From Halomonas sp. QHL1 (lineage in GTDB: Bacteria > Pseudomonadota > Gammaproteobacteria > Pseudomonadales > Halomonadaceae): a DNA stretch of 64,000 nucleotides. Below, in pieces: positions 15,877 through 26,200 of the stretch. Position 1 is the first letter of the stretch. Every line of letters starts with the position of its first letter. The notes beneath the pieces are model-generated. The model had not been told where the DNA came from. It did no database searches and saw only the letters and a program-made list of their open reading frames with translations. A program made the translations under genes and the position numbers. The stretch lies in the NCBI RefSeq assembly GCF_001882345.1, contig NZ_MINL01000001.1, positions 4,039,852 to 4,103,851 of the forward strand. The letters are read 5' to 3'.

Positions 15877-16209
15877 TTATTCAGCGTGAGGACGAAAGGT
15901 GCAATCACAGGCACAGCAGGCGTAGTTATCGAGCATTTTCTGATCAAGTTCATGCCCTAGCTTGGCACCGGCAACACCCAAGGTCGTGCCGCCTAACAAC
16001 CCACCAAATACGGCACCAGACAGGCTGCCAATAGTAATGCCTGCGGGGCCTATCATTGCGCCGACCAGCGCACCTGCTTTAGCACCACTAAGGGCACCGG
16101 CTGCCCCAGAGGCAGCACCGGCGGCGGCCCCCGTGGCACCGCCAACCTTTCTACCCAGGTTGCGAGATATAACATTAGGGGAACCGCACTTTGGACAGTG
16201 GGGTGTCAT
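15877..16209 (-). CDS. glycine-zipper protein with split zinc ribbon
   Basis: A 110-residue protein. It begins with a CPKC zinc knuckle (Cys5, Cys8) and ends with a Cys-rich patch (CCACDC, about 98-103). Between them lies a Gly/Ala-rich segment (22-85) with repeated GxxxG spacing, likely one or two membrane-inserting helices. The two cysteine pairs could join into one zinc ribbon when the hairpin inserts. A gcccgcc/ggcgggc hairpin lies 70 bases downstream (15798-15818). No function is known to me. Confidence 0.65.
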   Translation of the reverse strand: MTPHCPKCGSPNVISRNLGRKVGGATGAAAGAASGAAGALSGAKAGALVGAMIGPAGITIGSLSGAVFGGLLGGTTLGVAGAKLGHELDQKMLDNYACCACDCTFRPHAE

Positions 16210-16741
16210 GATGGTCTTCCTCCATTAGCAGTGAATCGGATGCTGATTTAGCCATCCCTGATAGCTTCATAGAGGTAGTATGTGGCTGAGATTTTTTTAA
16301 ATTAAATCAGACTATTAACTGTTATAGAAGCGGAAATTACTTGTTGTGCACGACGCTAACTTTTTGAAGTCGGCCAGTATGAATTAGGGGGTACAGCCAA
16401 CGTTTAATACAAAAAAAGCCGTAATACCCGGTGAAAACTGGCTGAGGTAATTAAGGATCCTATGTTATTGGCTATAAAGGGGGTTATTACAAGTTGATAG
16501 AGTCCACTGAAGGCTATGGGAACCAATAGCCATTCAGTAGAGATCATTTATCGCTAATAAAAGAAGAAATACACATCGCAATGAGCAAGAAGGGGAGTTG
16601 AACAATATCAAGCTGAGAAAGCGTTTCTTGCATGGTCTAATTCCATGCAAAGCGCAGGGTGATAAGAAGCAGATTGCCTATCACTGAGCAGTTAGCGCAA
16701 CCAACTAGGAACGGCAGTGACGTAAATTTTTACATACCGGC
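16210..16741. other. intergenic region between divergent modules, with inverted repeat
   Basis: No gene is seen in these 530 bases. A perfect 8-bp inverted repeat ttgcatgg/ccatgcaa with a 7-base loop lies at 16628-16650, about 95 bases before the replication-type gene. It may be an operator or part of an origin. Divergent promoters for the module on the left and the Gp2-like gene on the right must lie here. Confidence 0.5.
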
Positions 16742-16744
16742 GTG

Positions 16745-17950
16745 ATGGTACGAGCGAAAGGCTCAATACCCTATTCAATGCCGGAGATACCTCCCATGTA
16801 CGATCTCAATGACCCTCACCACCCCGACTACGATACCCTCACCGAAGATAGCATGCTGAGTCTGCTGTACAGCCTAGGAGATACCCAATGCGAAACGAAT
16901 GCGTTTGGTATGGATATTTCCTCTCCCTCATATCACTACTGGCTGAGGGATCTGATTAAGGTTAATAAGTGCTTGAAGGCAATGGCTAGGAAGCCTGCTT
17001 TCTTAGACAGTGAACGCCTTATTCAGTCGGTATTTTTTGGAAGCGACATGGTACGACTGGGTAGTGATCCCTTGTTAAACATGTTGCAGACCGTTTACAC
17101 GGTGATAGTCACTATTTTCGATCCCCAAGAACCTATGCCTTATCGCCCTAGCCCTTACGCTGAGAGCTTCCTTTGGGCCTTTCAGCAATGTGCTTATCTA
17201 CATGAAGCGGGATTCCAGATACCGCCGACCATGACACGTGAGAATGCAGAGCAGGCAGTCATGGACTTAAATAATCGACTCGGAGCGTGGTATGAGTACA
17301 TGACACAGCCAAGCTTCATCAATCAGCGTGGGCGGAACAAACGCAATGGCCGAGACAACTGCAAGAGAGTCCACCATTTAATCGATTCGTTATTTGCCTG
17401 CTATAGTCGCTTACAGGTCGTGCGCGTAGATCTTTCCTACAGCAAAGACGAAGGTCCATGGATCGATTATGAAACTGCTAGTTACCACCGTGAGCAGCTG
17501 TGTGGACTCTTCAACACCCATGGCCTATTTGCGCACTTACTTGGCTTCGCCTGGAAGCTGGAGTGGCGCCCCCAGAAAGGCTTCCATTACCATTTCCTAT
17601 TTTTCTTCAACGGCCACCAGGTTCGTAATGACGTAATGCGAGCCAGTCAGATTGGTCAGCTGTGGGCACAACAAATCACCGGTGGACAGGGGGTCTATTT
17701 CAGCTGTAACCGAAAAGCTACTAACCGGTACAAGTTTAATGCCTGCGGTGAAGTCGCCTTCAACGACATCCATAAGCGCAAAGGGCTCATTAAACTTGCA
17801 AGCTACCTCACGAAGGTTGATGAATACGCCTCAATGGCGGTACAAGGCCGAACCTTCCAAACCAGCCCAGCCCCCCGCCTTCCTGATGGGCCGCGTGTCG
17901 GCCGACCACGCCAACATCCTTTACCGAATTTTCAACCAGAATCTATCTAA
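16745..17950 (+). CDS. Gp2/DUF3296-like (inovirus-type) replication protein
   Basis: A roughly 401-residue protein whose C-terminal half matches the DUF3296/inovirus Gp2 pattern. It has a Trp-Arg-Pro run leading into FHYHFLFFFNG (about 282-292), then GVYFSCNRKA and LIKLASYLTKVDEYASM. The two histidines and the late tyrosines resemble an HUH-type rolling-circle initiator, though I cannot fix the nicking tyrosine. Such genes sit in P4-like and integrative islands. The start is uncertain: GTG 16742, ATG 16745 or ATG 16796. Hairpins follow the stop. Confidence 0.75.
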   Translation: MVRAKGSIPYSMPEIPPMYDLNDPHHPDYDTLTEDSMLSLLYSLGDTQCETNAFGMDISSPSYHYWLRDLIKVNKCLKAMARKPAFLDSERLIQSVFFGSDMVRLGSDPLLNMLQTVYTVIVTIFDPQEPMPYRPSPYAESFLWAFQQCAYLHEAGFQIPPTMTRENAEQAVMDLNNRLGAWYEYMTQPSFINQRGRNKRNGRDNCKRVHHLIDSLFACYSRLQVVRVDLSYSKDEGPWIDYETASYHREQLCGLFNTHGLFAHLLGFAWKLEWRPQKGFHYHFLFFFNGHQVRNDVMRASQIGQLWAQQITGGQGVYFSCNRKATNRYKFNACGEVAFNDIHKRKGLIKLASYLTKVDEYASMAVQGRTFQTSPAPRLPDGPRVGRPRQHPLPNFQPESI

Positions 17951-18141
17951 AATATTGATACTTCTACCTATTGTATGACTACGGCAATCACGGGAAAAAG
18001 TGGGGTTATTCAACCTACGACGGCAAGTGCCGTAGTTTTCATAGCACCAATGGTGTGGTGCCAATATCCATAGTTGTCCTCAGACAATGGCTCGCTATGC
18101 GGGCCTATTTAACTATTAATGCAATTATCAGGAGGCTGATG

Positions 18142-18420
18142 ATGTTTCGCTTTCTTAACGAAACGCTGCCCCGCGAATCTAGCGATGATAAACGTCTAGT
18201 CGCCTTAGAGCATGACGAGCCCAAACGGAGATTACTTCGCGACGCCACAGCATTGCGGAAACTACGTGGCATCACCCAAGCCAAAATGGCTGAGGAGGTA
18301 GGCGTCTCACGCCGCACCCTGGAGGAGTGGTTGCAGGGAAGGCGTTATCCAAAAGGCCCAGGGATGACATTGATTCGACGGTGGGTGGACCAGCATCAGA
18401 AAGCGACAACCAGCATTTAG
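18142..18420 (+). CDS. helix-turn-helix regulator
   Basis: A 92-residue protein with a Cro/XRE or antitoxin-type HTH at its C terminus: LRKLRGITQAKMAEEVGVS followed by RRTLEEWLQGRRYPKGPG. ATG 18142 is chosen for the ggagg six bases upstream; a longer form from 17971 has no such site. The preceding 190 bases contain short inverted repeats (near 18010-18035 and 18042-18061). No toxin gene is adjacent, so it is more likely a regulator of the replication gene than an antitoxin. Confidence 0.75.
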   Translation: MFRFLNETLPRESSDDKRLVALEHDEPKRRLLRDATALRKLRGITQAKMAEEVGVSRRTLEEWLQGRRYPKGPGMTLIRRWVDQHQKATTSI

Positions 18421-18648
18421 CTGTAACCGAATAACAATATTCACAATTGTTTTAAAAGAGGTTAGTCTTTTCACAAAGACGGACATTCCCTTCAAGACGT
18501 GGGCCCACACAGCCCACGGGCTGCGTTACTGATTAACCCTGCTTGATCAGCGTGAGAGCGGTGTTCGATTTATCTACGAACGGATTGTCAGTTTTCCTGG
18601 TAGCCGAGCGTATAAAATACTAAATGGTATGACCTATCATAGTCTTTG

Positions 18649-19242
18649 CTAGGTGTCGTCCCAGTGCTTTCTGATGGCTCCGATGTTGGAGTCACTTCTG
18701 GCCCGCCGCCTATTGCGGTAGGTAATGAGAACGCAGCCTTCGGGTAGACCAAATACTTTTTCAATAGAGCGCAAGGTGCTGAAAATCGAGGCATCTGAAC
18801 GCACTCTTCTGTAACGCGTAGGGGTTTGCTTCGGTCCGCTAGGCTCTTCTTCAATCAGCTCGTCGTCATTGTCGTCATCGTCGTCGTCCAGGTCAGGCTC
18901 TGAGACATCTAGGCGCCACATGAACGGCTCATCCGTTGGCTTATCGAGAAGGGACAGACGAGCAATATTGACTATAAACCCATCCCACTCCAAATCTTCG
19001 AGAAAGAGCGACTCGATCCTTGAGACCTCGTCCTCCGTCCAGGTTACTGGGATGCGACGCCCTTTACACTTGAGCTCTACGTAGGCCTCTCGAGGTTGTT
19101 CGCCCCAGTAGTGAAGCATGAGCGTATCCGCTAGATCGAACAAGGCCGGCCCGGAAGCGGGGTACTGCCACAGCGGTTCGATTTCCTGGCCATCACGATT
19201 GAGGATGCGATAGGCATACCTCGGCAACCATTTTTTCTTCAT
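18649..19242 (-). CDS. unknown protein with acidic linker
   Basis: A 197-residue protein I do not recognise. The N-terminal part (1-115) is rich in aromatic residues and looks folded. A run of Asp/Glu (about 118-138) forms an acidic linker, and the C terminus (150-197) is strongly basic. ATG 19242 has an aggga site; upstream in-frame codons are less likely. It has intergenic space on both sides (18421-18648 and 19297-19513) in which I see no further gene. Confidence 0.6.
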   Translation of the reverse strand: MKKKWLPRYAYRILNRDGQEIEPLWQYPASGPALFDLADTLMLHYWGEQPREAYVELKCKGRRIPVTWTEDEVSRIESLFLEDLEWDGFIVNIARLSLLDKPTDEPFMWRLDVSEPDLDDDDDDNDDELIEEEPSGPKQTPTRYRRVRSDASIFSTLRSIEKVFGLPEGCVLITYRNRRRARSDSNIGAIRKHWDDT

Positions 19243-19513
19243 ATGCTCCCTACACAAAACTATTCTAATGAGATGAGGCACTATGGACAGACGCACCAGA
19301 AACTAGCGCAACCCCAAGTGCCGTACTCTAGCCGTTTTCAAAAACAAAATTAAGGCATGCCTCAATCTTCTTTGGTATCGAGGATAAGTTAGAGTAGCGG
19401 TATAGACGCCTGAATAGCTCAGCTGTCAGTAATCAAGGGCTTCAAATAATCGGTTCGCAAAGGATACGCTCTCGACTTCAGACTCTGGGCCAAGTCACCA
19501 CGAATACCCTGAC

Positions 19514-20146
19514 TTACTCTAGATCAGCAGACTCATCTACCTGAGGTCGAAAGCCGTTTCGGAATAATCGAACAATCGAGAAAGGAGTGAGAACGGTCGC
19601 GATCGTGCCTGGCTCGGGAAGCGATTCCGCTCGGCCATAGCCATCAAACGACCAGGGGAGCAATGCTGTATCAGTGATGAGGTAAGCGTCGTCCTCTCTT
19701 TCGATGAAGGTACCGAACGGCAGCGTATCCACTGGCGCCTCGAAGGTGACTTTGGCTCCTCCTCGTACGGCTCGTTCCGAGTGAAGTAGTTTGTCAATAG
19801 AGATAACCGTCACCTTTTCGCTGGGCACCGCCTCTGGGTTAGCGTTCAGCCATTTAGCCCTAAACTCTCGGAAGCGTTCTTTACGGCATGTGCCGCAGGG
19901 ACGATGCCCTGCAGCGAAAGCAGTGGCTTCATCTAGAAAAAATAGCTGGGAGTATTTCCCAGGCTCGAAGAGAGGGCGTCGGTAGCCACCATAATCCAGC
20001 ACACAGGTTACCCATGACTTCGTTGACCAATGGCGGACAATGGCTTTTTCTTGGTCATGGAGGACACCACGATTGCCCATCAGGCTGCCTCGAGCCCTGT
20101 CTGATTGAAGAGTGCCGAAGGGATCAGCGCGATTTTGTAGCGGCAT
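19514..20146 (-). CDS. unknown protein with Ada-like metal-binding motif
   Basis: A 210-residue protein. The segment FLDEATAFAAGHRPCGTCRKERF (near 70-92, split here by position) resembles the zinc-binding motif of Ada and related proteins, where AGxRPCxxC carries two ligands; Cys48 could be a third. The rest shows no match I can name. ATG 20146 is preferred, with aagga upstream; ATG 20152 is an alternative. It stands 44 bases after the OGFr-like gene, so the two are probably co-transcribed. Confidence 0.6.
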   Translation of the reverse strand: MPLQNRADPFGTLQSDRARGSLMGNRGVLHDQEKAIVRHWSTKSWVTCVLDYGGYRRPLFEPGKYSQLFFLDEATAFAAGHRPCGTCRKERFREFRAKWLNANPEAVPSEKVTVISIDKLLHSERAVRGGAKVTFEAPVDTLPFGTFIEREDDAYLITDTALLPWSFDGYGRAESLPEPGTIATVLTPFSIVRLFRNGFRPQVDESADLE

Positions 20147-20196
20147 GGACATTCCTTACCGGATTAGGGTGGTCGAGAGTTGTAACAATCTGTGCT

Positions 20197-20709
20197 TCAG
20201 GATTGATTCGCCGCCCGCCAATACCTGAGAGACTGCTCTGACACCACGCCACGTGTTTGGCCGATCTCGATCACCGCATGCTGAAACGCCGTGGCCAGTT
20301 CAGGCTGGTGGCATAGATGTAGGCTACGAATGATACGCGAAATGCGCAGGTGGTTATGCCCGCCGTGCTTGAGCCAGATATGCTCGTGCATGTTGAGTTC
20401 GGGTAAGGACTCAATATTCAATTCTTGGCGTACCAGACCGAAGAACGTCAGCATCACATCCAGCGAGTGCTTATGGTGCGTCCGTAGTGTCTCGTCAGTG
20501 GCAAAGGCAGTCTGCTCCTCCTCGCCTAGCAGCGGCGCAAAGCCGTTGAAGCGCCCCGTCTCGGGGATCGGAAACAGCCACTGAATGTAATCATGCGTGT
20601 GCTCCAACCAGAAGGGCGGCAGCGACCAGACATCCTCAAGTGTCCGGCCTTTGTGATCGAATCCCTCTCCGGCATAGAAACTGATCAAAGCAGATGATGT
20701 CGTCGTCAT
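20197..20709 (-). CDS. opioid growth factor receptor-like (OGFr_N) protein
   Basis: The 170-residue protein carries the conserved OGFr core, named after the vertebrate protein but present in many bacteria. It has FYAGEGFDHKGRTLEDVW, a FWLEHTHDYIQWLFP block (about 33-47), then LRTHHKHSLDVMLTFFG. The bacterial function is unknown. The start has an aaggag site. With the Ada-like gene it forms a small two-gene unit in the island. Confidence 0.8.
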   Translation of the reverse strand: MTTTSSALISFYAGEGFDHKGRTLEDVWSLPPFWLEHTHDYIQWLFPIPETGRFNGFAPLLGEEEQTAFATDETLRTHHKHSLDVMLTFFGLVRQELNIESLPELNMHEHIWLKHGGHNHLRISRIIRSLHLCHQPELATAFQHAVIEIGQTRGVVSEQSLRYWRAANQS

Positions 20710-21098
20710 TATTCGCTCCTTCCATGTATCGCTTAATCAGTGCCTGTGCATCGCTCAACTGATAAGGCCGTCTTGTTAAGGCGATGACTCGCAGAAAAAA
20801 GTAGGCATCAATGCTGATTTTTTAGGGGTGGGTGAAACGACAAAATCCTAGAAATTTTGTTGAGATGGAAGCTCCCCGCGTACTGAGTGTGGCAAATCTG
20901 GGCCCGGATCTATTGCGAAAAAGCTTGGTGCTGTCCGGCGACGCTGCTACATCCTGCTACAAGTAGCGGCGTAGCGGGGGTAAGCCAGGGAAGCTGATAA
21001 AGTTTTCATGCCTATTCTAGATTTGATTAAGAAATAAATTGTCAAGGAAAAATATCTAGGGTCGAGCGGATTGAGGGAATAACCCTAGATAAAAGCGG
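20710..21098. other. intergenic region, no gene seen
   Basis: A short perfect hairpin gctac/gtagc occurs near 20953-20968 within a run of related gctac/gtagc words. This region must hold the promoters for the divergent OGFr-like and AlpA genes; no clear hexamers stand out. Confidence 0.4.
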
Positions 21099-21398
21099 AT
21101 GCACGAAATGGCTGGGTTCTCTAACGTTGCTACCAATCCACCCCGGCGTGGACGTTTCTTTAACGAATACGGAGAACTTATCGCCATGTACACAACTGAC
21201 GATTTTACCATTTTGCGCATGAAGGACTTGGTCGCCTATATCGGACTTTCGCGCTCAAAGATCTACGAGATGTTAGATCACAAATCCAAACGGCACGATC
21301 CCGCCTTTCCCAAGCAGGTACGTTTGGGAACTGCCGCCGTAGGCTGGTATCAAGGTGAGGTAATTGCCTGGCTAGAGCGTCGGCGTCAGCAAAGCTAA
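21099..21398 (+). CDS. AlpA family regulator
   Basis: A 99-residue winged-helix/MerR-like DNA-binding protein of the AlpA type. ILRMKDLVAYIGLSRSKIYEML (split by position, about 38-59) is the typical recognition part, followed by FPKQVRLG and GWYQGEVIAWLERR. AlpA proteins regulate excision or integrase genes of P4-like islands. A shorter start at ATG 21186 (MYTTDDFT) with ggagaa upstream is equally plausible. The integrase it might control lies 21 kb away. Confidence 0.85.
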   Translation: MHEMAGFSNVATNPPRRGRFFNEYGELIAMYTTDDFTILRMKDLVAYIGLSRSKIYEMLDHKSKRHDPAFPKQVRLGTAAVGWYQGEVIAWLERRRQQS

Positions 21399-21596
21399 GT
21401 AGCCGAAAGGTGGTTTTATACATCCGTATTGTAGTCGCTCTTTAACAACGAAATTTTTCTACCACGCCCTGAGTACGGCGCATTGGCATTAATTTGTCGA
21501 TGTCACCGTCCATGGCATTTCGTGTGAGCTGTAAATGCTCACAGGGGTAAAGGAGTTTCGTGGTTTCCTAAGCGGGATCAGTCAGTGAGGTAACCC

Positions 21597-23051
21597 ATGT
21601 CTCTTTTCAATTTTTACCACATTCTGCCTTCAACCGTTTTTGATTTCCCCGTGATTGATAGTGGTGGGCCTTTACTCAGCAAGATCTACCAAGTCGCTGA
21701 AGCAACGCAAGCACCGCTTCCCATGGTAGTGCAAGGAGGGTTGGCAACTGCATCGTTTCTTCTTCAAAACCTGGTGGATGTGGAGAAGCCAAACGGGCAA
21801 GTCGTACCACCAAGCCAGTATTTCGTTACTGTGGCGGTATCAGGTGAGCGCAAAACAACGGTAGATAACCAATTTTCTCAAGATCTTAACGAGCTAGAAG
21901 CTGACTTAGACGATAACTACGAACAGGAGGTCTTAGAATACGAACTTGAATTCGAAATCTGGAAAGCAAAAAAGAGGGGGTTATTGAAAGCAGTAGTAAA
22001 TGATGGCGATGAGAATGCTATCACCCAGCTTTATGAGCACGAGCAGGCACAACCTAAACACCCCGCTAGAGCAGGTATTCGAACGTTCAGTGATGTGACA
22101 CCTGAGGCGGCTCTCGATATTTTTTACCGAGAATCGATCAATTCAGCAATTTTACGTTCCAGCGAAGGAGAGGAGATATTAGCCGGGCCTGCAGCCCGCA
22201 AGTTATCACTATGGAACTCGTTATGGGGTGGTGATCCAGTTCGAGTCGATCGCAAGACAAGTAGTAGCTTTGTGGTGAACCCACGCACGACGCTTTTTAT
22301 TCAAGCACAACCCAGCATTATGCAACGTTTTGTTGCGAAAGGAGGTGAAAACGCACGTGGTATCGGTTTTTTTGCAAGAACGCATATTACCTATCCATTG
22401 ACTACGCAAGGGTATAGACAAGTTAAGGAAATCGACAAAACTCCGAATCCTGGATATGAAAAATGGGTCAAAGAGCTTTTTGAGTTCAACGTAAAAGCAA
22501 GTAAAGCGGCTGACTTTAAACGCATTAAGATTGGCTTTTCACTACTCGCGAAGGAGCGATGGTTCATTGTAGCCAATGAGATTGAGCGTGAAATACGCGT
22601 CGGTGGGCGTTTTGAGGGAGATGGGGACCATGCTTCAAAACTCGCAGATAATATCGCACGCATGGCGGTACTGCTGCATTGTGCAGAGCACGGCTTAAAT
22701 GAGGAGGTTTCATTAGATACGCTAAATGATGCTATTAGGCTCAGCTTCTGGTTTTCTAACGAGTTTATTCGCCTTTTCCAGGCACCATCGGAAGAACAGC
22801 AAGACTATTTCTCGCTACAAGGCTGGTTTAACCAAAAACGCACGGAGGGGTACCGTTATCTGAGAAAAAATCGTGTACGAAAATATGGACCAAATTCGTT
22901 ACGCGATGCAGGCAGACTAAACATAACGCTTGATGCATTGCACAACAATGGGGAGATACGCATTGGTACAATGGCTAAGAAAACGATCATTGATCTATAC
23001 CCGAACTATCAAGATGATCAAGCATTACTGATGTCAGTGGTCAACTCATAA
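21597..23051 (+). CDS. DUF3987 (YfjI-like) protein
   Basis: A 484-residue protein of the DUF3987 family found in P4-like islands and cryptic prophages, next to AlpA as here. A P-loop-like block, VAVSGERKTTVD (79-90), takes the ATP-binding position; the glycine-lysine spacing is unusual. LRSSEGEEI, RFVAKGGENARGIGFFAR and an HCAEHG segment follow. It probably acts in island replication, but this is not established. The start has gaggtaa upstream, and a terminator follows. Confidence 0.8.
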   Translation: MSLFNFYHILPSTVFDFPVIDSGGPLLSKIYQVAEATQAPLPMVVQGGLATASFLLQNLVDVEKPNGQVVPPSQYFVTVAVSGERKTTVDNQFSQDLNELEADLDDNYEQEVLEYELEFEIWKAKKRGLLKAVVNDGDENAITQLYEHEQAQPKHPARAGIRTFSDVTPEAALDIFYRESINSAILRSSEGEEILAGPAARKLSLWNSLWGGDPVRVDRKTSSSFVVNPRTTLFIQAQPSIMQRFVAKGGENARGIGFFARTHITYPLTTQGYRQVKEIDKTPNPGYEKWVKELFEFNVKASKAADFKRIKIGFSLLAKERWFIVANEIEREIRVGGRFEGDGDHASKLADNIARMAVLLHCAEHGLNEEVSLDTLNDAIRLSFWFSNEFIRLFQAPSEEQQDYFSLQGWFNQKRTEGYRYLRKNRVRKYGPNSLRDAGRLNITLDALHNNGEIRIGTMAKKTIIDLYPNYQDDQALLMSVVNS

Positions 23052-23060
23052 CCAACACAG

Positions 23061-23092
23061 AACCCCGAGTCCTATTAGGCTCGGGGCTTTTG
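23061..23092 (+). terminator. terminator after DUF3987 gene
   Basis: Stem ccccgag/ctcgggg (23063-23086) followed by cttttgcgtttt. It isolates the AlpA/DUF3987 unit from the large defence cluster. Confidence 0.8.
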
Positions 23093-23282
23093 CGTTTTAG
23101 TGGGAGTAAAAGGCTATTCACGTGCGGCGTAATCTAAGGCCTTAATTCAAAGGGAAAAGTGGCGGTTTGAGAAAGTGAAGAATGCTTCATTAACCGCTTG
23201 CGTTGATATACGCTGGCAAGCCACACCTTTTAATAGCACGCCTGGCACGGTTTACGGCCAAGGAGCGGTAGGAGACGAGCGC

Positions 23283-26200
23283 ATGGAGATCATCGACAAC
23301 ATCAACCGGTTGTTAGGCGATGACCTGAAAGACACTCTGCAGCCCGGAGCTAAGCTCAAAATAGCGGCTTCCTGCTTCTCTATCTATGCTTTCGAAGCTC
23401 TAAAAAAAGAACTTGAGAAGGTTGAGTCTTTAGACTTCATTTTTACGTCGCCTACCTTCGTGCCTAGTGAGGCCACCGACACGCTGCGAAAAGCTCACCG
23501 TGAGTTTTTTATCCCTAAGGCCGAACGCGAGCGCAGCCTTCATGGTAGTGAATTCGAAATACAGCTCAAGAATCAGCTGAACCAGCGGGCCATTGCCCGC
23601 GAGTGTGCCAGCTGGATACGCCGCAAAGCTAACTTCCGTTCTAATCGTGGGCAGGCTGCCATGCAGCCCTTCGCTGGGGTTGAAGCGCAAGGAAACAATA
23701 CGGTCTATATGCCGCTGCAGGGATTTACTGCCGTGGATCTTGGCTACCAGCCAGGCAATGCTGTCTCTAACTTCGTCACCAGATTCAGTGACCCAGCACA
23801 TACAGCACAATTTATGGCCCTGTTTGAACAGCTTTGGTCAGACGATGACAAGTTGGAGGATGTGACCGCTCAGTTATGTGAACACATTGAGACCGTCTAC
23901 CGAGAAAACTCCCCCGAGCGTATTTACTTCTTGATGCTCTATCATATTTTTCACGAATACTTGGAAGACATTAGCGAAGACGTATTACCAAACGACCGCA
24001 CGGGGTACCAAGATAGCGCCGTATGGCAAAAGCTTTTTAACTTCCAGCGGGATGCAGCCACTGGGATCATCAACAAGCTGGAAACCTACAATGGCTGTAT
24101 CCTGGCGGATAGCGTTGGGCTCGGGAAAACCTTCACTGCCTTGGCGGTCATCAAATACTACGAGCTGCGCAACCGTTCGGTGCTTGTGCTCTGTCCGAAA
24201 AAACTGGCCGACAACTGGCTGACGTATAACCGGAACCTGACTACCAATGTCCTGGCGAAGGACCGGCTCAATTACGATGTGCTTTGCCATACGGATTTGC
24301 AGCGTACGCACGGCGAATCGTTAGGTATGCCGCTGGACCGCGTCAACTGGGGTAATTACGACTTAGTAGTCATCGATGAGTCGCACAACTTTCGTAATAA
24401 CGATATCTACAAAGACCGTGAAACGCGCTACCAGAAGCTAATGAATCAAGTCATGCGTGCTGGTGTGAAGACCAAAGTGCTTATGCTCTCGGCGACGCCA
24501 GTCAATAATCGCTTCAATGACCTGAAGAATCAGCTGGCCCTCGCTTACGAAGGTGAATCGGAAAACCTAACGCGGCATTTGAGCGGTTCCAAAGATATTG
24601 ACGGTGTATTTCGCCGTGCACAGGCAGCGTTTAACCATTGGTCATCGCTACCACCTGAACAGCGCACGACCAGCGCCATTCTCAAAACGCTGGATTTTGA
24701 TTTCTTTGAGTTATTAGATAGTGTCACCATCGCACGCTCACGGCGGCATATCGAAACTTTTTATGACACCACTGATATTGGCAGGTTTCCTACACGCCGC
24801 AAGCCGTTGTCGTTCCACTGCCCCCTGACAACTCGCACGGACGTGATCGATTTTAACGAAATTTTTCAGCATCTGTCCCAGCTGAGACTCGCTGTCTATG
24901 CGCCGATTAGTTATATCCTACCGAGCCGACTGAAAAAGTACGAAGAGATGTACGACACCAAGGTGACCAGTGGGGGCGGACGCTTCAAGCAGGCTGATCG
25001 GGAAAAAAGCTTGCAAGCTTTGATGACGACGAACCTGTTAAAGCGCTTGGAAAGCTCAGTGGCTTCTTTTCGGCTGACGTTACAATCACTCAAAAATAGT
25101 CACCAGGCGATCCTAGATAAAATCCAACTTTTCAAGCTAAACGGTAGTGACGAAAGTTTTGCCGATTTAGCTGCTGCTTACGAGGATGCTGATCCCGATG
25201 ATGACAACATCCCCATGCCAGACGACAGCACGGTGGGTAAGAAAGTACAGATCAGCTTGAAGGATATGGATTTACCTTCGTGGGAGCACGATCTAAACAA
25301 CGATTTGGTATGGATCGACCTACTTTTAGAGCAAATGGCAAAAGTTACTACGGATGATGATGCTAAGTTACAGCACTTAAGCAAATACATAGCGGATAAA
25401 ATCACGACTCCCATCAATCCAGGGAATCGCAAAATCCTGATCTTTACCGCTTTCGCTGATACCGCTAAGTACCTCTATCAGCAATTAGCACCGACATTAT
25501 TGGATAATCATGGAATCCACACGGGGTTGGTCACTGGAAGTGATGCGCCTGCGTCAACACTAGGCAGCATGCCGGACAGCCGCCGCCACTATGACTTTCA
25601 GGGGCTATTGACGCTATTCTCGCCGCAATCTAAAAGCAAAGCTCAGGTGTTCCCTGATGAGCCCCGTGAGCTTGATATTTTGATTGCTACTGACTGCATA
25701 TCGGAAGGCCAGAACCTTCAGGACTGCGACATGCTGATCAATTATGACATCCACTGGAACCCGGTGCGGATCATCCAGCGCTTCGGGCGGATCGACCGTA
25801 TCGGTTCGGCCAATGCCACAATCCAACTAGTCAACTACTGGCCAGATATCAGTCTTGATGAGTACATTAACCTGAAGGAGAGAGTTGAAAACCGCATGGT
25901 GATTGCCGATGTCACCGCGACAGGGGATGACAACGTGCTCAACGCTCAAGCCAACGATATTGCCTATCGGCGTGAGCAGTTACGGCGCCTACAGGACGAA
26001 GTGGTAGAGATGGAGGATTTGAAGTCCGGCGTTTCGATCACCGATCTGGGGTTGAACGAGTTTCGCATGGACTTGTTGGGTTACATAAAAGAGAACGGTG
26101 ATTTAGGGCATATCCCCAACGGCTTACATAGCGTTGCTCCCGCACAGCCTGAAAAGGGGCTGTTTCCCGGCGTTATTTTCATGTTGCGCCACCTTAATAA

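Noticed and set aside
18142..18420. HTH gene as antitoxin of a toxin-antitoxin pair
   Set aside because: No small toxin-like gene is adjacent on the same strand; the upstream gene is a replication-type protein.
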